A stretch of DNA of 64,000 nucleotides. Origin: Calorimonas adulescens (GTDB lineage Bacteria > Bacillota > Thermoanaerobacteria > Thermoanaerobacterales > UBA4877). The position numbers and the translations under genes were made by a program. The notes under the pieces were generated by a model. That model did no database searches, was not told where the DNA came from, and saw only the letters and a list, made by a program, of their open reading frames with translations. The stretch lies in contig NZ_VTPS01000006.1 of the NCBI RefSeq assembly GCF_008274215.1, positions 62,001 through 126,000 of the forward strand. Direction: 5' to 3'. Positions 1 to 9,405 of the stretch are shown piece after piece. Each line of letters starts with the position of its first letter. Position 1 is the stretch's first letter.

Positions 1-203
1 GCCATGACCTCTCCAAGCAGCCCTATGATAATGGCTGATAGCACCGTGGCTGCGACAGGAGACTGAAAACGGTCCATTATGATGGTATAACCGGCCTGGC
101 CCACAGCTGCGCTCAGGGCAGCCAGAGGCAACATCTTCATTGGCAGGTTAAATATTATCCCAAAACCTATTACAGAAAAGAACATATATATCACATTTAA
201 CAT
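1..203 (-). CDS. ThrE/YjjB-like exporter subunit, C-terminal end outside window
   Basis: Reading leftwards from the ATG at 203 the frame stays open to the window edge and gives a hydrophobic protein (MLNVIYMFFSVIGFGIIFNL...) of at least 67 residues. It starts directly after the stop of the YjjP-like gene, so the two are translationally linked. Small hydrophobic YjjB-type proteins (ThrE_2) normally follow YjjP and complete the two-part threonine/serine or dicarboxylate exporter. One GGCCTGGCC motif lies inside (93-101). The assignment rests on position and hydrophobicity; the rest of the gene is not visible. Confidence 0.7.
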   Translation of the reverse strand, partial: MLNVIYMFFSVIGFGIIFNLPMKMLPLAALSAAVGQAGYTIIMDRFQSPVAATVLSAIIIGLLGEVM

Positions 204-965
204 TTATATCCCCCTCAGATAAAACCATACCTGCAGCGTAACACCTACGCCGACAGCTATAGCCGCAGCGTTCATCACAGCCTCTGCCGTCCTGGCGGTA
301 CCAGATATCAGGTCGCCTGACATGAAGTCCCTTGCCCCGTTGGTTATGGCAACACCGGGCACAAGAGGCATTATAGAACCGATGATTATCTTATTTAGAT
401 TCTGGCCAAAACCCAGATATGTAAATGATAGGGCAAACAGACTTATTATTATACTCCCAAGTAAATTGGTAAGAAATACGGAAAACTCATATCTCTCAAT
501 GTTATACAGTAGACTTAAGGTTATGAAGACCGTTACAAATGTAGGCAGGAAGTCCGCCCATGTCCCTCCAAATATGAGCATGGACATGGATGCGCCAAGA
601 CAGCCGCCCAATACACGGTAGAGAGGCCTGTATCGCGGCTTTCTATCGATCTCACTTAAGTATTCAATACCATCATCCAAGCTGATTTTACCCATACAAA
701 AATCCCTGGAAAAGCTGTTTACCATATCCACCTTGGAAAGGTCTATAATGCGGGAATGAACCCTCCTTATGGCCGTCTCCAGTTTTCCGCTTTCGTCCTC
801 TATGGATATTATTATGGTAGTAGGGGTAACAAAGGTATGGGATATGTACCCGAGGCTTGATAGTATCATGTCTGCCGTAGTCTCTATACGGTTTGTCTCT
901 GCTCCGTTTTTTAAAAGGATTTGTGCTGCCATAATGGCAAGGTTTAAAGCCCTTTCATTTTCCAT
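204..965 (-). CDS. YjjP/ThrE N-terminal family membrane protein
   Basis: This 253-residue protein has a soluble N-terminal half (about 1-115) followed by several membrane segments (about 118-250), the layout of the ThrE/YjjP family of threonine/serine or succinate exporters. The start, including GAET near residue 20, and the loop PLVPGVAITNGARD near residue 205 match the conserved family blocks. The ATG at 965 follows an AGGTGG-type RBS, and a TATAAT-like hexamer lies upstream on the minus strand at 984-989. The gene is transcribed leftwards with the YjjB-like gene. Substrate specificity cannot be read from the sequence. Confidence 0.8.
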   Translation of the reverse strand: MENERALNLAIMAAQILLKNGAETNRIETTADMILSSLGYISHTFVTPTTIIISIEDESGKLETAIRRVHSRIIDLSKVDMVNSFSRDFCMGKISLDDGIEYLSEIDRKPRYRPLYRVLGGCLGASMSMLIFGGTWADFLPTFVTVFITLSLLYNIERYEFSVFLTNLLGSIIISLFALSFTYLGFGQNLNKIIIGSIMPLVPGVAITNGARDFMSGDLISGTARTAEAVMNAAAIAVGVGVTLQVWFYLRGI

Positions 966-1017
966 AGCATCACCACCTAACCTATTATATCATATCCGAT
1001 TAACTGCTGCCTTCTGA

Positions 1018-1399
1018 CCTGAAGTTTCACTGCTATTTTTGTCTATTTGATTACCCTTCCCTTTCATATGGGGTACCTTCCTGTCTGGGCAATCCTGTAT
1101 TCCATTGACAGCGTTTAATATTTACTATAAATGAAAGTATAAGCCTGGCGTTTGTTAAAGCACACGGCACGCCAAAAACAGTGCGATCACTCTTGATGCC
1201 ACAACTACTTTAAAAACTTTAATTATAAACTTAGACGTAAGCATGTTTTTGCTGTTTTATTTCAAATGCACTGAAGGTAATCGTTATAGTAAACGATATT
1301 CAAGTAAAATATATGATAATTCAAGTAAATTTTGCTTGATAAGTAAACTAGGCCAATTTATAATTTATCTTGAGAAAACGATTTTCAGAGGTGCTAATC
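1018..1399 (+). promoter_or_regulatory. LacI gene control region: promoter and candidate operators
   Basis: This is the 380-bp gap between divergent genes. A good sigma-A promoter, TTGATA-17-TATAAT, spans 1336-1364. Around it are the direct repeat TTCAAGTAAA (1299-1308 and 1320-1329, 21 bp apart), a related GATAAGTAAA at 1338-1347, the inverted repeat TCAAG-N9-CTTGA (1321-1339) overlapping the -35, and ATCGTT-N6-AACGAT (1280-1297). The placement suggests autoregulation by the adjacent LacI protein. The left part (1018-1270) is AT-rich and shows only a TGGCGT...ACGCCA inverted repeat near 1147-1173 and an isolated TTGACA at 1105. Confidence 0.55.
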
Positions 1400-2449
1400 T
1401 TGAATCCAATTAAAAGAAAAAAAATTACAATGAGAGATATTGCTGACGTGCTGAACCTGTCAGTTAATGCTGTCTCACTGGCTTTAAATGATAAAGTGGG
1501 TGTGAGCGAAGAAACAAGGAATTTGGTTATAAAAACTGCGGACGAAATGGGGTATTTCGATGAAAATCCCTCTTTTATTGCCAGGAATCGCCTCAGGAAT
1601 ATCTGCCTAATGGTTGAAGAGAGAAATTTTCGCGATACTCATTTTTATACGAAGGTAATTTTAGGAATAGAAAATGAGGCTAAAAGAAATGATTATGATA
1701 TTTTAGTAAACTTCATGACCAGTGATAAGTTTGAGATTCCATCAAGCGTTGAGAGGAGGAAGGTCTCTGGAGTTATAGTTGTAGGTACTATAAAAGATGA
1801 ACATCTTGAAAAATTATTGAAGTATGATATACCAACTGTCCTTGTTGACCATTGTTCATTTACTATAAGTACAGATGCTGTATTAACTCAAAATATGTCC
1901 GGATCATATATGGCAACGCAATATCTTATTCGAAAAGGACATACACAAATAGGTTTTTTTGGTGAAATCGATTTTTCTTTAAGTTTTAAAGAAAGATGGT
2001 TAGGCTTTAACGAGGCGATGAGAAATGCAGGACTTAATGTAGATCCCATATTTAATGTAAATCCTGGATATTGCGTAATAGGACAGGTAGAACAATATGT
2101 TTTAAGCAAAAACTACAAAGAGGTAGCAAATATTATCTCGAAGTTAGATAAACTTCCTACTGCATGGGTATGCTCCAATGACAGTGCTGCTATTACCTTG
2201 TACAATGCATTGAACATTTTGGGTATAAAAGTACCTGACGATATCTCTGTAGTTGGTTTTGATGATATTGATATATGCAACATTGTGACACCACATTTGA
2301 CCACCATAAGAGTTAATAAGGAACTTATGGGTATAAAAGCTGTAAAAAGGCTTTTGTGGAGAATGGATAACCCAAAAGAACCTCACGACCATATAAGAAT
2401 GGAGGTCAAGCTGGTAGTGAGGGAGTCAGTGAAGGAGATTAAAAATTAA
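1400..2449 (+). CDS. LacI-family sugar-responsive transcriptional regulator
   Basis: The N-terminal helix-turn-helix (about residues 10-35, MRDIADVLNLSVNAVSLALN) and a type 1 periplasmic-binding-fold effector domain (about 65-345, ending with the VVGFDDIDICNIVTPHLTTIR block) define a LacI/GalR repressor of 349 residues. I chose the TTG at 1400 because AGAGGTG lies 8 bp upstream. The earlier in-frame TTG at 1370 sits at the expected transcription start of the TATAAT promoter at 1359-1364. The gene heads the mannoside uptake and cleavage operon and is the obvious candidate for its regulator; the inducer is unknown. Confidence 0.85.
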   Translation: MNPIKRKKITMRDIADVLNLSVNAVSLALNDKVGVSEETRNLVIKTADEMGYFDENPSFIARNRLRNICLMVEERNFRDTHFYTKVILGIENEAKRNDYDILVNFMTSDKFEIPSSVERRKVSGVIVVGTIKDEHLEKLLKYDIPTVLVDHCSFTISTDAVLTQNMSGSYMATQYLIRKGHTQIGFFGEIDFSLSFKERWLGFNEAMRNAGLNVDPIFNVNPGYCVIGQVEQYVLSKNYKEVANIISKLDKLPTAWVCSNDSAAITLYNALNILGIKVPDDISVVGFDDIDICNIVTPHLTTIRVNKELMGIKAVKRLLWRMDNPKEPHDHIRMEVKLVVRESVKEIKN

Positions 2450-2524
2450 GGCTTTTGATAAAGGACAAGAGAACAACATTTAAGTTGTTTTCTAAATAAA
2501 ATTAATTAGATGGAGGTGCACTTT

Positions 2525-3850
2525 ATGAAAAAGATAGCTAAAGGCATTCTGGTTTTTGTCCTTGTCGCATCACTTTTATCAGGGTGTGGGACTAGCACAA
2601 AATCAGAAAATGAGGCATCACAGACGAGTAAGGAAGGGGTTGTGACAATCGATTTTTGGGCTGCTCCAAATCCTCCGCAACAAACTTTCTGGAAACAAAT
2701 GGCTGAAGAGTTCTCAAAGGTCAACCCAAATATCAAAGTAAATGTAAGCCCAATGCCAGAGACACCATCATCTGAGGCTGGTATACAGGCGGCTCTAGCA
2801 GGTGGCAATGCTCCTACAATTTCTGAAAACATTTCCCGTGGTTTTGCGGCACAACTTGTGGATAGCAAAGCTTTAGTTCCCCTTGATTCAATGGATGGTT
2901 GGAATGACATTATAAAGAGCAGAAATATGGAAGATACAATCCAGGCATGGAAATTTGCAGATGGTCATCAATATGTGTTGCCTATATATTCAAACGCTAT
3001 GCTCTTTGCATGGAGGATTGATATTTTAAAACAATTAGGATATGATGAACCCCCAAAAACTTATAGTCAAATTATTGAATTAGGGAAAAAACTAAGAGAA
3101 AAATATCCAGATAAATATTTATGGGCAAATCCTGATTTAATTGACTCTACCTGGTGGAAAAGATGGTTTGACTTCTTTATGCTTTATGATGCGGCATCAA
3201 ACGGTAATAAATTTATAGAAGGCAATACGCTTGTTGCCGATGATAAAGCTGGTGTGGCTACACTTAAATTCCTTGAAGATATGGCAAAAAATAAACTTTT
3301 ATTGACACAAGTGGCGACGGATCCCTTTGAAACGGCGGTGAGTGTTTGGACGACAATTGGACCTTGGACATTTGGCACATGGAAAGACAAATATCCGGAA
3401 CTTAAATTGAATGAAACTTATGTACTTACACCGCCTCCGGTACCGGATGGAATGAGTACAAACAATGTAAAGACATTTGCTGACACAAAGGGTCTTGTAA
3501 TATATGCACAATCTAGCCTTGAAAAGCAAGAAGCAGCGATGGAGTTCATAAAATGGGTATATTCTAATCCTGAAAACGATATGAAATGGTTTGAAATTAC
3601 AAACCTTCCGCCTGCAAGGGATGATGTTAATACAAACGAACAATTTAAGGCATATCTGAAAGATCATCCAGAGCTTCAACTTTATGCGGAATCGATACCT
3701 AATGCTATTCCGCCGTTTGATAATGTTAAATTTAATGATATCCAGACATTAATTGGACAGAAGGCTGTAAATCCAGTTGTTGCAGGACAAATAGATGCTC
3801 AAAAAGCCTGGGATGATATGAAACAAGCTGTTCAGGGGGTTCTTAAATGA
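2525..3850 (+). CDS. ABC transporter sugar-binding lipoprotein
   Basis: This is a 441-residue family 1 extracellular solute-binding protein. The N-terminus has a lysine-rich start, a hydrophobic stretch and a lipobox LLSGC, so it should be processed to a membrane-anchored lipoprotein. The mature part has the WAAPNPPQQTFWKQMAEEF opening typical of oligosaccharide binders. The ATG at 2525 is used because GGAGGTG precedes it; the ATG at 2510 lies upstream of that RBS. It overlaps the first permease by 4 bp (ATGA), and context points to a beta-mannoside ligand. Confidence 0.85.
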   Translation: MKKIAKGILVFVLVASLLSGCGTSTKSENEASQTSKEGVVTIDFWAAPNPPQQTFWKQMAEEFSKVNPNIKVNVSPMPETPSSEAGIQAALAGGNAPTISENISRGFAAQLVDSKALVPLDSMDGWNDIIKSRNMEDTIQAWKFADGHQYVLPIYSNAMLFAWRIDILKQLGYDEPPKTYSQIIELGKKLREKYPDKYLWANPDLIDSTWWKRWFDFFMLYDAASNGNKFIEGNTLVADDKAGVATLKFLEDMAKNKLLLTQVATDPFETAVSVWTTIGPWTFGTWKDKYPELKLNETYVLTPPPVPDGMSTNNVKTFADTKGLVIYAQSSLEKQEAAMEFIKWVYSNPENDMKWFEITNLPPARDDVNTNEQFKAYLKDHPELQLYAESIPNAIPPFDNVKFNDIQTLIGQKAVNPVVAGQIDAQKAWDDMKQAVQGVLK

Positions 3851-4725
3851 AAAGAAGGCAGGAAAAATTGGGTTGGCTTTTTGCCAGCCCATACCTCTTA
3901 TATAGTTTAATATTTTTTGTAATTCCACTCTTTGGAGCGTTATTTTTATCTTTTACTAACTGGAATCTCATTTCGCCTCAATATGAGAATGTTGGCTTTT
4001 TAAACTTTGTTAAAGCTGTAAAAAGCCAAGAAGTTAGGGCTGCGTTTTTTGTGACTTATAAATTTATGGCAATGTTTGTGCCCATTGTATTAATTGGTTC
4101 TTTGGCAATTTCCCTTATTATAAACAGCTTGCCGAGGTTTAAAAGTCTGTTTTCTGTAGGATATTTTTTGCCTTACCTTGCTTCTGGCGTTGCCACCTCA
4201 ATAGTTGTAAGAGGTATTTTGTCATATAACAGTGCTTTAAATGTATGGCTGAGGAACACGTGGGATTTGAATATTGATTGGCTCGGCTCATCAACGCTTG
4301 CCCCATTGATTATTTCTGTCATGATAGCGTGGAAATTTATGGGGTATTATTCGCTCATACTGACATCAGGTTTAGAGAGTATACCTACCGAAGTATATGA
4401 AGCTGCTGCCATAGATGGTGCAACAGGTTGGGTGAGATTCTTTAAAATTACGCTGCCGCTTTTATACCCAGCCATGTTTACTGTAACTATACTGGCAGTT
4501 GGGCTTGTATTTGGTATTTTTACAGAACCGTATGTGTTGACAGGAGGGGGTCCGGGACTTTCAACAAATACCTGGCAGATGGAAATATATAACCAGGCTT
4601 TTAGTAAGCTAAACGCAGGTTATGGCTCTGCAATTGCAATTATTGATTCTGTGGTGACATTTATTACTATTTTAGTAGTTCGTAAACTATTGGAAGTTTG
4701 GGGTGAAAAATATGGTTGGGACTAA
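3847..4725 (+). CDS. ABC sugar transporter permease (MalF type)
   Basis: This 292-residue integral membrane protein has six predicted helices and the EAA loop EAAAIDGATGWVRFFKITLPLL (residues about 180-201) that contacts the ATPase. It starts in the ATGA overlap with the binding-protein gene and overlaps the next permease, so the three are co-translated. It is the MalF/UgpA-type partner. No ATPase gene is in the cluster, so a shared MsmK-type ATPase encoded elsewhere probably powers the importer, as is common in Firmicutes. Confidence 0.88.
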   Translation: MKRRQEKLGWLFASPYLLYSLIFFVIPLFGALFLSFTNWNLISPQYENVGFLNFVKAVKSQEVRAAFFVTYKFMAMFVPIVLIGSLAISLIINSLPRFKSLFSVGYFLPYLASGVATSIVVRGILSYNSALNVWLRNTWDLNIDWLGSSTLAPLIISVMIAWKFMGYYSLILTSGLESIPTEVYEAAAIDGATGWVRFFKITLPLLYPAMFTVTILAVGLVFGIFTEPYVLTGGGPGLSTNTWQMEIYNQAFSKLNAGYGSAIAIIDSVVTFITILVVRKLLEVWGEKYGWD

Positions 4726-5548
4726 AAATAAAAAATTGCAAACTGTATTATTATACACATTAGCGATTATTGTTTTGATTATAATGATGTACCCATATGT
4801 ATATATGATATTAAATTCACTTGCGCCATGGGATCAAGTTGATAGAAGAATAATACCAACAGGACTTACCTTGAAATCTTATATATGGCTTCTGTTTGGG
4901 GGAACCGATGTTATGCCGCGACCATGGCTTAGAGCTTTTGCTAATAGTATGATTGTAACTGTTTCTTCTACTTTTTTAATGATGGTCACAGCGATATTAG
5001 TAGCCTATGCCTTATCAAAATTGGTTTTTAAAGGTAAAAAAACAATAAACAATGTTATTATGTTTCAAATGTTTTATCCCTCAATTATTCTTTTAATACC
5101 TACATTTATACTAGTGAGGAAGTTGGGATTGTATGATACCTATTGGGGCATGATAATTCCAAAATCTGTAAGCTTGTGGGCAATATTTATGTATACAAAT
5201 TTTTTTAAAGCGATACCAAATGAGTTAATTGAAGCCGCAAAGATAGATGGTGCAAATGAGATAAAAATACTTTTTAAAATCGTTTTGCCAATGTCAAAAT
5301 CAATTACCACAGTTATTTTTCTGTTTTTGTTTATGGAAAGGTGGGTAGAGCTTTTATGGGATATGCTTGTTGTGCATAATCAGAACCTTCTTACTCTGAA
5401 TGTTATGCTGGCACAGATGTTTGGGCCATATGGTGCATATCCAGGTCCGATGTATGCTGCATCTGTAATTTTGACACTTCCAATACTTATTTTGTTTATA
5501 ATTTTTAGCAAGAATTTTAAAGAAGGCATACAGTTTGTCTTAAAATGA
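4712..5548 (+). CDS. ABC sugar transporter permease (MalG type)
   Basis: This 278-residue CUT1-family permease has hydrophobic helices and the EAA motif EAAKIDGANEIKILFKIVLPM (about residues 175-195). I prefer the ATG at 4712, which has GGGGTG six bases upstream; an in-frame GTG at 4703 lies within that RBS. It overlaps the end of the first permease gene. With the binding lipoprotein it forms a three-component importer lacking an adjacent ATPase. Confidence 0.88.
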   Translation: MVGTKNKKLQTVLLYTLAIIVLIIMMYPYVYMILNSLAPWDQVDRRIIPTGLTLKSYIWLLFGGTDVMPRPWLRAFANSMIVTVSSTFLMMVTAILVAYALSKLVFKGKKTINNVIMFQMFYPSIILLIPTFILVRKLGLYDTYWGMIIPKSVSLWAIFMYTNFFKAIPNELIEAAKIDGANEIKILFKIVLPMSKSITTVIFLFLFMERWVELLWDMLVVHNQNLLTLNVMLAQMFGPYGAYPGPMYAASVILTLPILILFIIFSKNFKEGIQFVLK

Positions 5549-5566
5549 TGTGACGGAGGTGGGGTT

Positions 5567-7444
5567 ATGACAAAATTTACTGATGAATTTGTAATAGGAG
5601 CTAACTACTGGCCAAGAAATCATGGTATCGAGATGTGGAAAGAGTGGAACTATGATGAGATAAAAAGTGAATTTATTGAGGCGAAAAGATTAGGTATTAA
5701 TGTAATGAGAATAAATCTTTTTTGGGAGGATTTTCAGCCAAAGCCTGATGTAATATCAGAAAAAGCGATAGAGAAATTTGATGAGCTCATTAAAATATGC
5801 CATGAAGTGGATATGAAAATTGCTCCCACTTTTTTTGTGGGGCACATGAGCGGTGAGAATTGGGATGTGCCGTGGAGAGAAGGTAGGAATATATACAGTG
5901 ATTCATTTATGTTGAGGTACCAACTTAAGCTGGTGCGATTTTTTACAGAAAGGTATAAAGACGAACCTGCTATTTTGTTTTGGGACCTTTCAAATGAGCC
6001 AGATAATTATGTAAAAGCAGAGTCAAGACATGATGCCTGGTTGTGGAACTATGTCTTATCGAATGAGATAAAAAAATACGACAAAAATCATCCCGTAACA
6101 CTTGGAATGCACCAGGCATCTCTTCTTACCGATAATAATTTTTATCCTGAAGACATGCAAGAAGGCAACGATTTTCTGTGTATGCACGCATATCCGATTT
6201 ACACAGACGCATGTATAGATCCTGTAAATTCTATAAGAAGCACTTACATAGCGCCATTCGCCTCTAAACTTACTCAGGCTATGGGCGGCAAAAAAGTGTT
6301 ACTCGAAGAATTTGGTGCAACCACCCTCATGATGTCCGAAAACATAGAAGGGGATTATTACAGGGTAGTGCTTTACAGTCTCCTTGCGAATGAATCGATA
6401 GGTGCAATAGCGTGGTGTTTTGGAGATTTTTCTGTTGGTGAAAGGCTTCCGTATAATTCCACGCCCTTTGAAACGCAATTTGGGATAACAGCAGCTGATG
6501 GCAGAGTTAAAAAAGCAGGACTTGAAATAAAAGCTTTTTCTGATTTTATAGATAAGATTGAATATAGACGGCTTAATCCCAGAAAATGTGATGCTGCAAT
6601 AATCGTTCCAGACAAATATTACAATGCGTTATTTGTGGGAGATGACTATACTCCAGAAAGAAATTTTAGAGTCCTTTTAAATAGCTTTATACTTGCAAAA
6701 GAAGCAGGTATAGACGTTGAATTGGTAAGAGCTGATGGGGACTTTAACAGGTATAAAATGCTTATCTTGCCTTCCGCTTATAGAAAAGGGCATTTAAATT
6801 ATGATCAGTGGCTTAAGGTTATGGGATTTATCAAAAATGGCGGCACTTTATATACATCATATGACGGAATATCTATAGAAGGTTTTGATGAGGTATTTGG
6901 AGTTAAAACGCAATACTCTATGGTGCCCAAAAATAAGACAGTATCAATGCATTGTGAGGAACTTGAGATTGATTTAAATTACAGGGCTCTTAAATTTAAT
7001 AAAAGGCTTTTTGTAAAACCGACAACAGGTCATGTAATTGCCGATGATGCTGAGGGACATCCAGCAGTGGTTGTAAATAGATATGGCAATGGGAAAACAA
7101 TTCTTGTCACGTATCCTATTGAACTTTATTTAAGCTATATGCCAGATGTATATAAAGCTGACAAGTCTTATTTGATCTATAGATATGCCAAGGAGTTAAG
7201 TGGAATAAGGTACGATGTAAGTGTAGACTCCCCCTATATTGAGGTTAAGGAGTTTGATTATGAAGATAAAACCCTTATAATTTTTATAAACCATGAAGAT
7301 ATGGATATAAAAAGTAAAATAAACTTAAAAGATGTGAAAGAAAACAGAAATAATGAGAGAATACAAGATTTGATTACCGGAAAGCAGATTGATTTAGAAA
7401 GTTTTACTGTAAATGCGAATGGAGCAGTTGCAATCTTAATATAA
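5567..7444 (+). CDS. GH5-like clan A glycoside hydrolase with C-terminal domains
   Basis: The protein has 625 residues. Residues about 1-330 form a clan GH-A (beta/alpha)8 barrel with the acid/base glutamate in LSNEPDNY (E144) and the likely nucleophile in VLLEEFGATT (E248). A second part (about 335-530) resembles the beta-galactosidase trimerisation fold (LILPSAYRKGHLNYDQWLKVM), followed by a short beta domain. There is no signal peptide, so it acts inside the cell on imported oligosaccharides. A strong GGAGGTGGGG RBS precedes the ATG. Between an importer and two GH130 genes it is best read as a beta-mannosidase or mannanase-like enzyme; the exact linkage is inference. Confidence 0.75.
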   Translation: MTKFTDEFVIGANYWPRNHGIEMWKEWNYDEIKSEFIEAKRLGINVMRINLFWEDFQPKPDVISEKAIEKFDELIKICHEVDMKIAPTFFVGHMSGENWDVPWREGRNIYSDSFMLRYQLKLVRFFTERYKDEPAILFWDLSNEPDNYVKAESRHDAWLWNYVLSNEIKKYDKNHPVTLGMHQASLLTDNNFYPEDMQEGNDFLCMHAYPIYTDACIDPVNSIRSTYIAPFASKLTQAMGGKKVLLEEFGATTLMMSENIEGDYYRVVLYSLLANESIGAIAWCFGDFSVGERLPYNSTPFETQFGITAADGRVKKAGLEIKAFSDFIDKIEYRRLNPRKCDAAIIVPDKYYNALFVGDDYTPERNFRVLLNSFILAKEAGIDVELVRADGDFNRYKMLILPSAYRKGHLNYDQWLKVMGFIKNGGTLYTSYDGISIEGFDEVFGVKTQYSMVPKNKTVSMHCEELEIDLNYRALKFNKRLFVKPTTGHVIADDAEGHPAVVVNRYGNGKTILVTYPIELYLSYMPDVYKADKSYLIYRYAKELSGIRYDVSVDSPYIEVKEFDYEDKTLIIFINHEDMDIKSKINLKDVKENRNNERIQDLITGKQIDLESFTVNANGAVAILI

Positions 7445-7457
7445 GGGGGGTATAAAT

Positions 7458-8366
7458 ATGTTCAGGCTGAAGAGGCTCAGTGATAATCCTGTATTGTTAC
7501 CAATAAAAGAACATGAGTGGGAGAGGGAGGCAGTTTTTAATGCGGCGGTAATTTATGAGAATAATAAATTCCATTTGTTTTACAGGGCTTCTAATAATAA
7601 GTTTATTCTAAATACAGAGAAGCCAGAAAAAAATTATAAATTTGTATCCTCAATTGGGTATGCTGTAAGCGAGGATGGTATCAATTTTAAAAGATTTGAC
7701 CAGCCTGTTTTAAAGGGAGAAACCCCACAAGAGGCGTGGGGAGTAGAGGATCCGCGAATTACAAGAATTGACAATAAGTATTATATTCTCTACACAGGTT
7801 TTGGGGGAAGGAGCTGGTTGGATTTTAGGATATGTATGGCGTGGTCCGATGATTTAAAGAATTGGGAGGGACACAGGGTAGTTCTTGATGAGTCCAATAA
7901 AGATGCGGCGCTTTTGCCCGAAAAAATAAATGGCAGGTATGTGCTTTTTCATAGAAGGATGCCTGACATTTGGGTTGCATATTCTGATGATTTGACTGTT
8001 TGGTATGATCATAGAATTATAATGTCTCCAATACCTGGTACATGGGAATCAAAAAAGATTGGTATAGCAGGGCCTCCTGTAAAAATGGAGGATGGGTGGC
8101 TTCTTATATACCACGGAGTTGATGAAAATGACGTGTATAGATTAGGAGCAGCTCTTTTGGATTTAAATGACCCGTCAAGGGTTATTGCAAGACAGAGAGA
8201 GGCTATTTTGGAGCCTGAGCTCGATTGGGAAATAAATGGGCTTGTGCCTAATGTGGTATTCAGTTGTGGCACGGTAGAGGTAAATGGTGTGTATTATGTT
8301 TATTACGGTGCGGCAGATACCGTAATTGGTGTAGCAGTCATTGAAAAAGAAAAAGTAAAATTTTAA
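7458..8366 (+). CDS. GH130 beta-mannoside phosphorylase (first copy)
   Basis: This 302-residue enzyme has the five-bladed propeller signature of family GH130. It starts MFRLKRLSDNPVLLP, has the catalytic-acid segment GVEDPRITRI (D98), the HRRMPDIW block and LIYHGVDEND, whose Arg and His residues usually bind phosphate. Their presence argues for a phosphorylase that releases alpha-mannose 1-phosphate, rather than a GH130 hydrolase. It is cytoplasmic and 13 bp downstream of the glycosidase gene. Tandem GH130 pairs are known from Thermoanaerobacter as 1,2-beta-oligomannan and beta-1,2-mannobiose phosphorylases, an attractive but unproven match. Confidence 0.88.
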   Translation: MFRLKRLSDNPVLLPIKEHEWEREAVFNAAVIYENNKFHLFYRASNNKFILNTEKPEKNYKFVSSIGYAVSEDGINFKRFDQPVLKGETPQEAWGVEDPRITRIDNKYYILYTGFGGRSWLDFRICMAWSDDLKNWEGHRVVLDESNKDAALLPEKINGRYVLFHRRMPDIWVAYSDDLTVWYDHRIIMSPIPGTWESKKIGIAGPPVKMEDGWLLIYHGVDENDVYRLGAALLDLNDPSRVIARQREAILEPELDWEINGLVPNVVFSCGTVEVNGVYYVYYGAADTVIGVAVIEKEKVKF

Positions 8367-8380
8367 GAAGGGTGGATAAA

Positions 8381-9259
8381 GTGATCAAACTGAAGAGATT
8401 ATCGGATAAGCCAGTGCTTGTTCCTAAAGACAAAGAAGGGCATGAGTGGGAAAAAGCAGCGGTTTTTAATACGGCAGCTATTTATGACAATGGTTTGTTT
8501 CACCTTATTTACAGAGCAACTGACGTGGGACCTCATGCTAAATATGGTGAATATGTCTCAAGATTGGGATATGCAGTAAGTAAAGATGGGATAAATTTTA
8601 TGAGGTTGGACAAGCCTATTTTTACTAATGAAACACCTCAGGAGGCGAAGGGGATAGAGGACCCTCGAATAGTGAAAATTGATGGTATTTATTATATGAT
8701 GTATGTAGCCTTTGGTGGTAGATTCGATGGCGATTACAGGATATGTTTGGCGACTTCTACGAATTTGATTGACTGGGAGAGACATGGCGTTGTGTTGGAT
8801 GAACCCAATAAGGACGCATCCTTGTTTCCCGAAAAGATTAACGGGAAATATGTGATGTTACATAGAAGGTATCCCAATATCTGGATAGCATTTTCTGATG
8901 ATTTAAAGAGCTGGTATGGCCATAAGCCTATAATAAAGCCTATCCCGGGAACATGGGAGAGTGCAAGAGTGGGTATTGGAGGACCGCCGGTTAAGACGAA
9001 GGATGGTTGGTTTTTAATATACCATGCAGCTGACGAGGACAATGTGTATAGGCTTGGGGTGGCTCTTCTTGACTTGGAAGACCCATCAAAGGTTATCTCA
9101 AGACAGAAAGAGCCTATCTTAGAGCCTGAGCTGGATTGGGAGAGGGAAGGGCACATTCCTAATGTTGTGTTTAGCTGTGGCAATGCGGTTAAAGGCGATA
9201 CTATTTACGTTTATTATGGCGGTGCGGATACAGTTATAGGCGGCGCAGTCCTGGTATAA
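8381..9259 (+). CDS. GH130 beta-mannoside phosphorylase (second copy)
   Basis: A 292-residue paralogue of the preceding gene, colinear over its whole length (MIKLKRLSDKPVLVP, GIEDPRIVKI with D94, HRRYPNIW, LIYHAADEDN). The GTG at 8381 is chosen because AAGAAGGGTGG ends six bases upstream and this start aligns exactly with the first copy; the GTG at 8372 is inside the RBS. The HAAD in place of HGVD and the different acceptor-side loop after residue 45 suggest a different chain-length or acceptor preference. It is the last gene of the sugar operon. Confidence 0.88.
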   Translation: MIKLKRLSDKPVLVPKDKEGHEWEKAAVFNTAAIYDNGLFHLIYRATDVGPHAKYGEYVSRLGYAVSKDGINFMRLDKPIFTNETPQEAKGIEDPRIVKIDGIYYMMYVAFGGRFDGDYRICLATSTNLIDWERHGVVLDEPNKDASLFPEKINGKYVMLHRRYPNIWIAFSDDLKSWYGHKPIIKPIPGTWESARVGIGGPPVKTKDGWFLIYHAADEDNVYRLGVALLDLEDPSKVISRQKEPILEPELDWEREGHIPNVVFSCGNAVKGDTIYVYYGGADTVIGGAVLV

Positions 9260-9346
9260 AGTATTCTTGACATATACCATCTGATTCTGAGGCTTGATTT
9301 CACAAGGTAATTGTTCTATACTGATTATAAATATATAGATTTACAG

Positions 9347-9377
9347 GGGAGTTACTGCATTTTTATGCAGTACTCCC
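9347..9377 (+). terminator. Hairpin after the GH130 operon
   Basis: GGGAGT(T)ACTGCAT pairs with ATGCAGTACTCCC across a TTTT loop with one bulged T. It lies between the sugar operon and the MATE gene. The tail is only moderately T-rich (TTAATATTTTGG), so it may be a terminator or a leader hairpin for the MATE gene. The 85 bp before it show no other clear signal. Confidence 0.5.
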
Positions 9378-9405
9378 TTAATATTTTGGTTGAGGGGGGA
9401 TACAG

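Noticed and set aside
1105-1131. TTGACA followed by TATAAA
   Set aside because: The spacing is only 15 bp and it lies 270 bp before the LacI start, while a better promoter is placed at 1336-1364.
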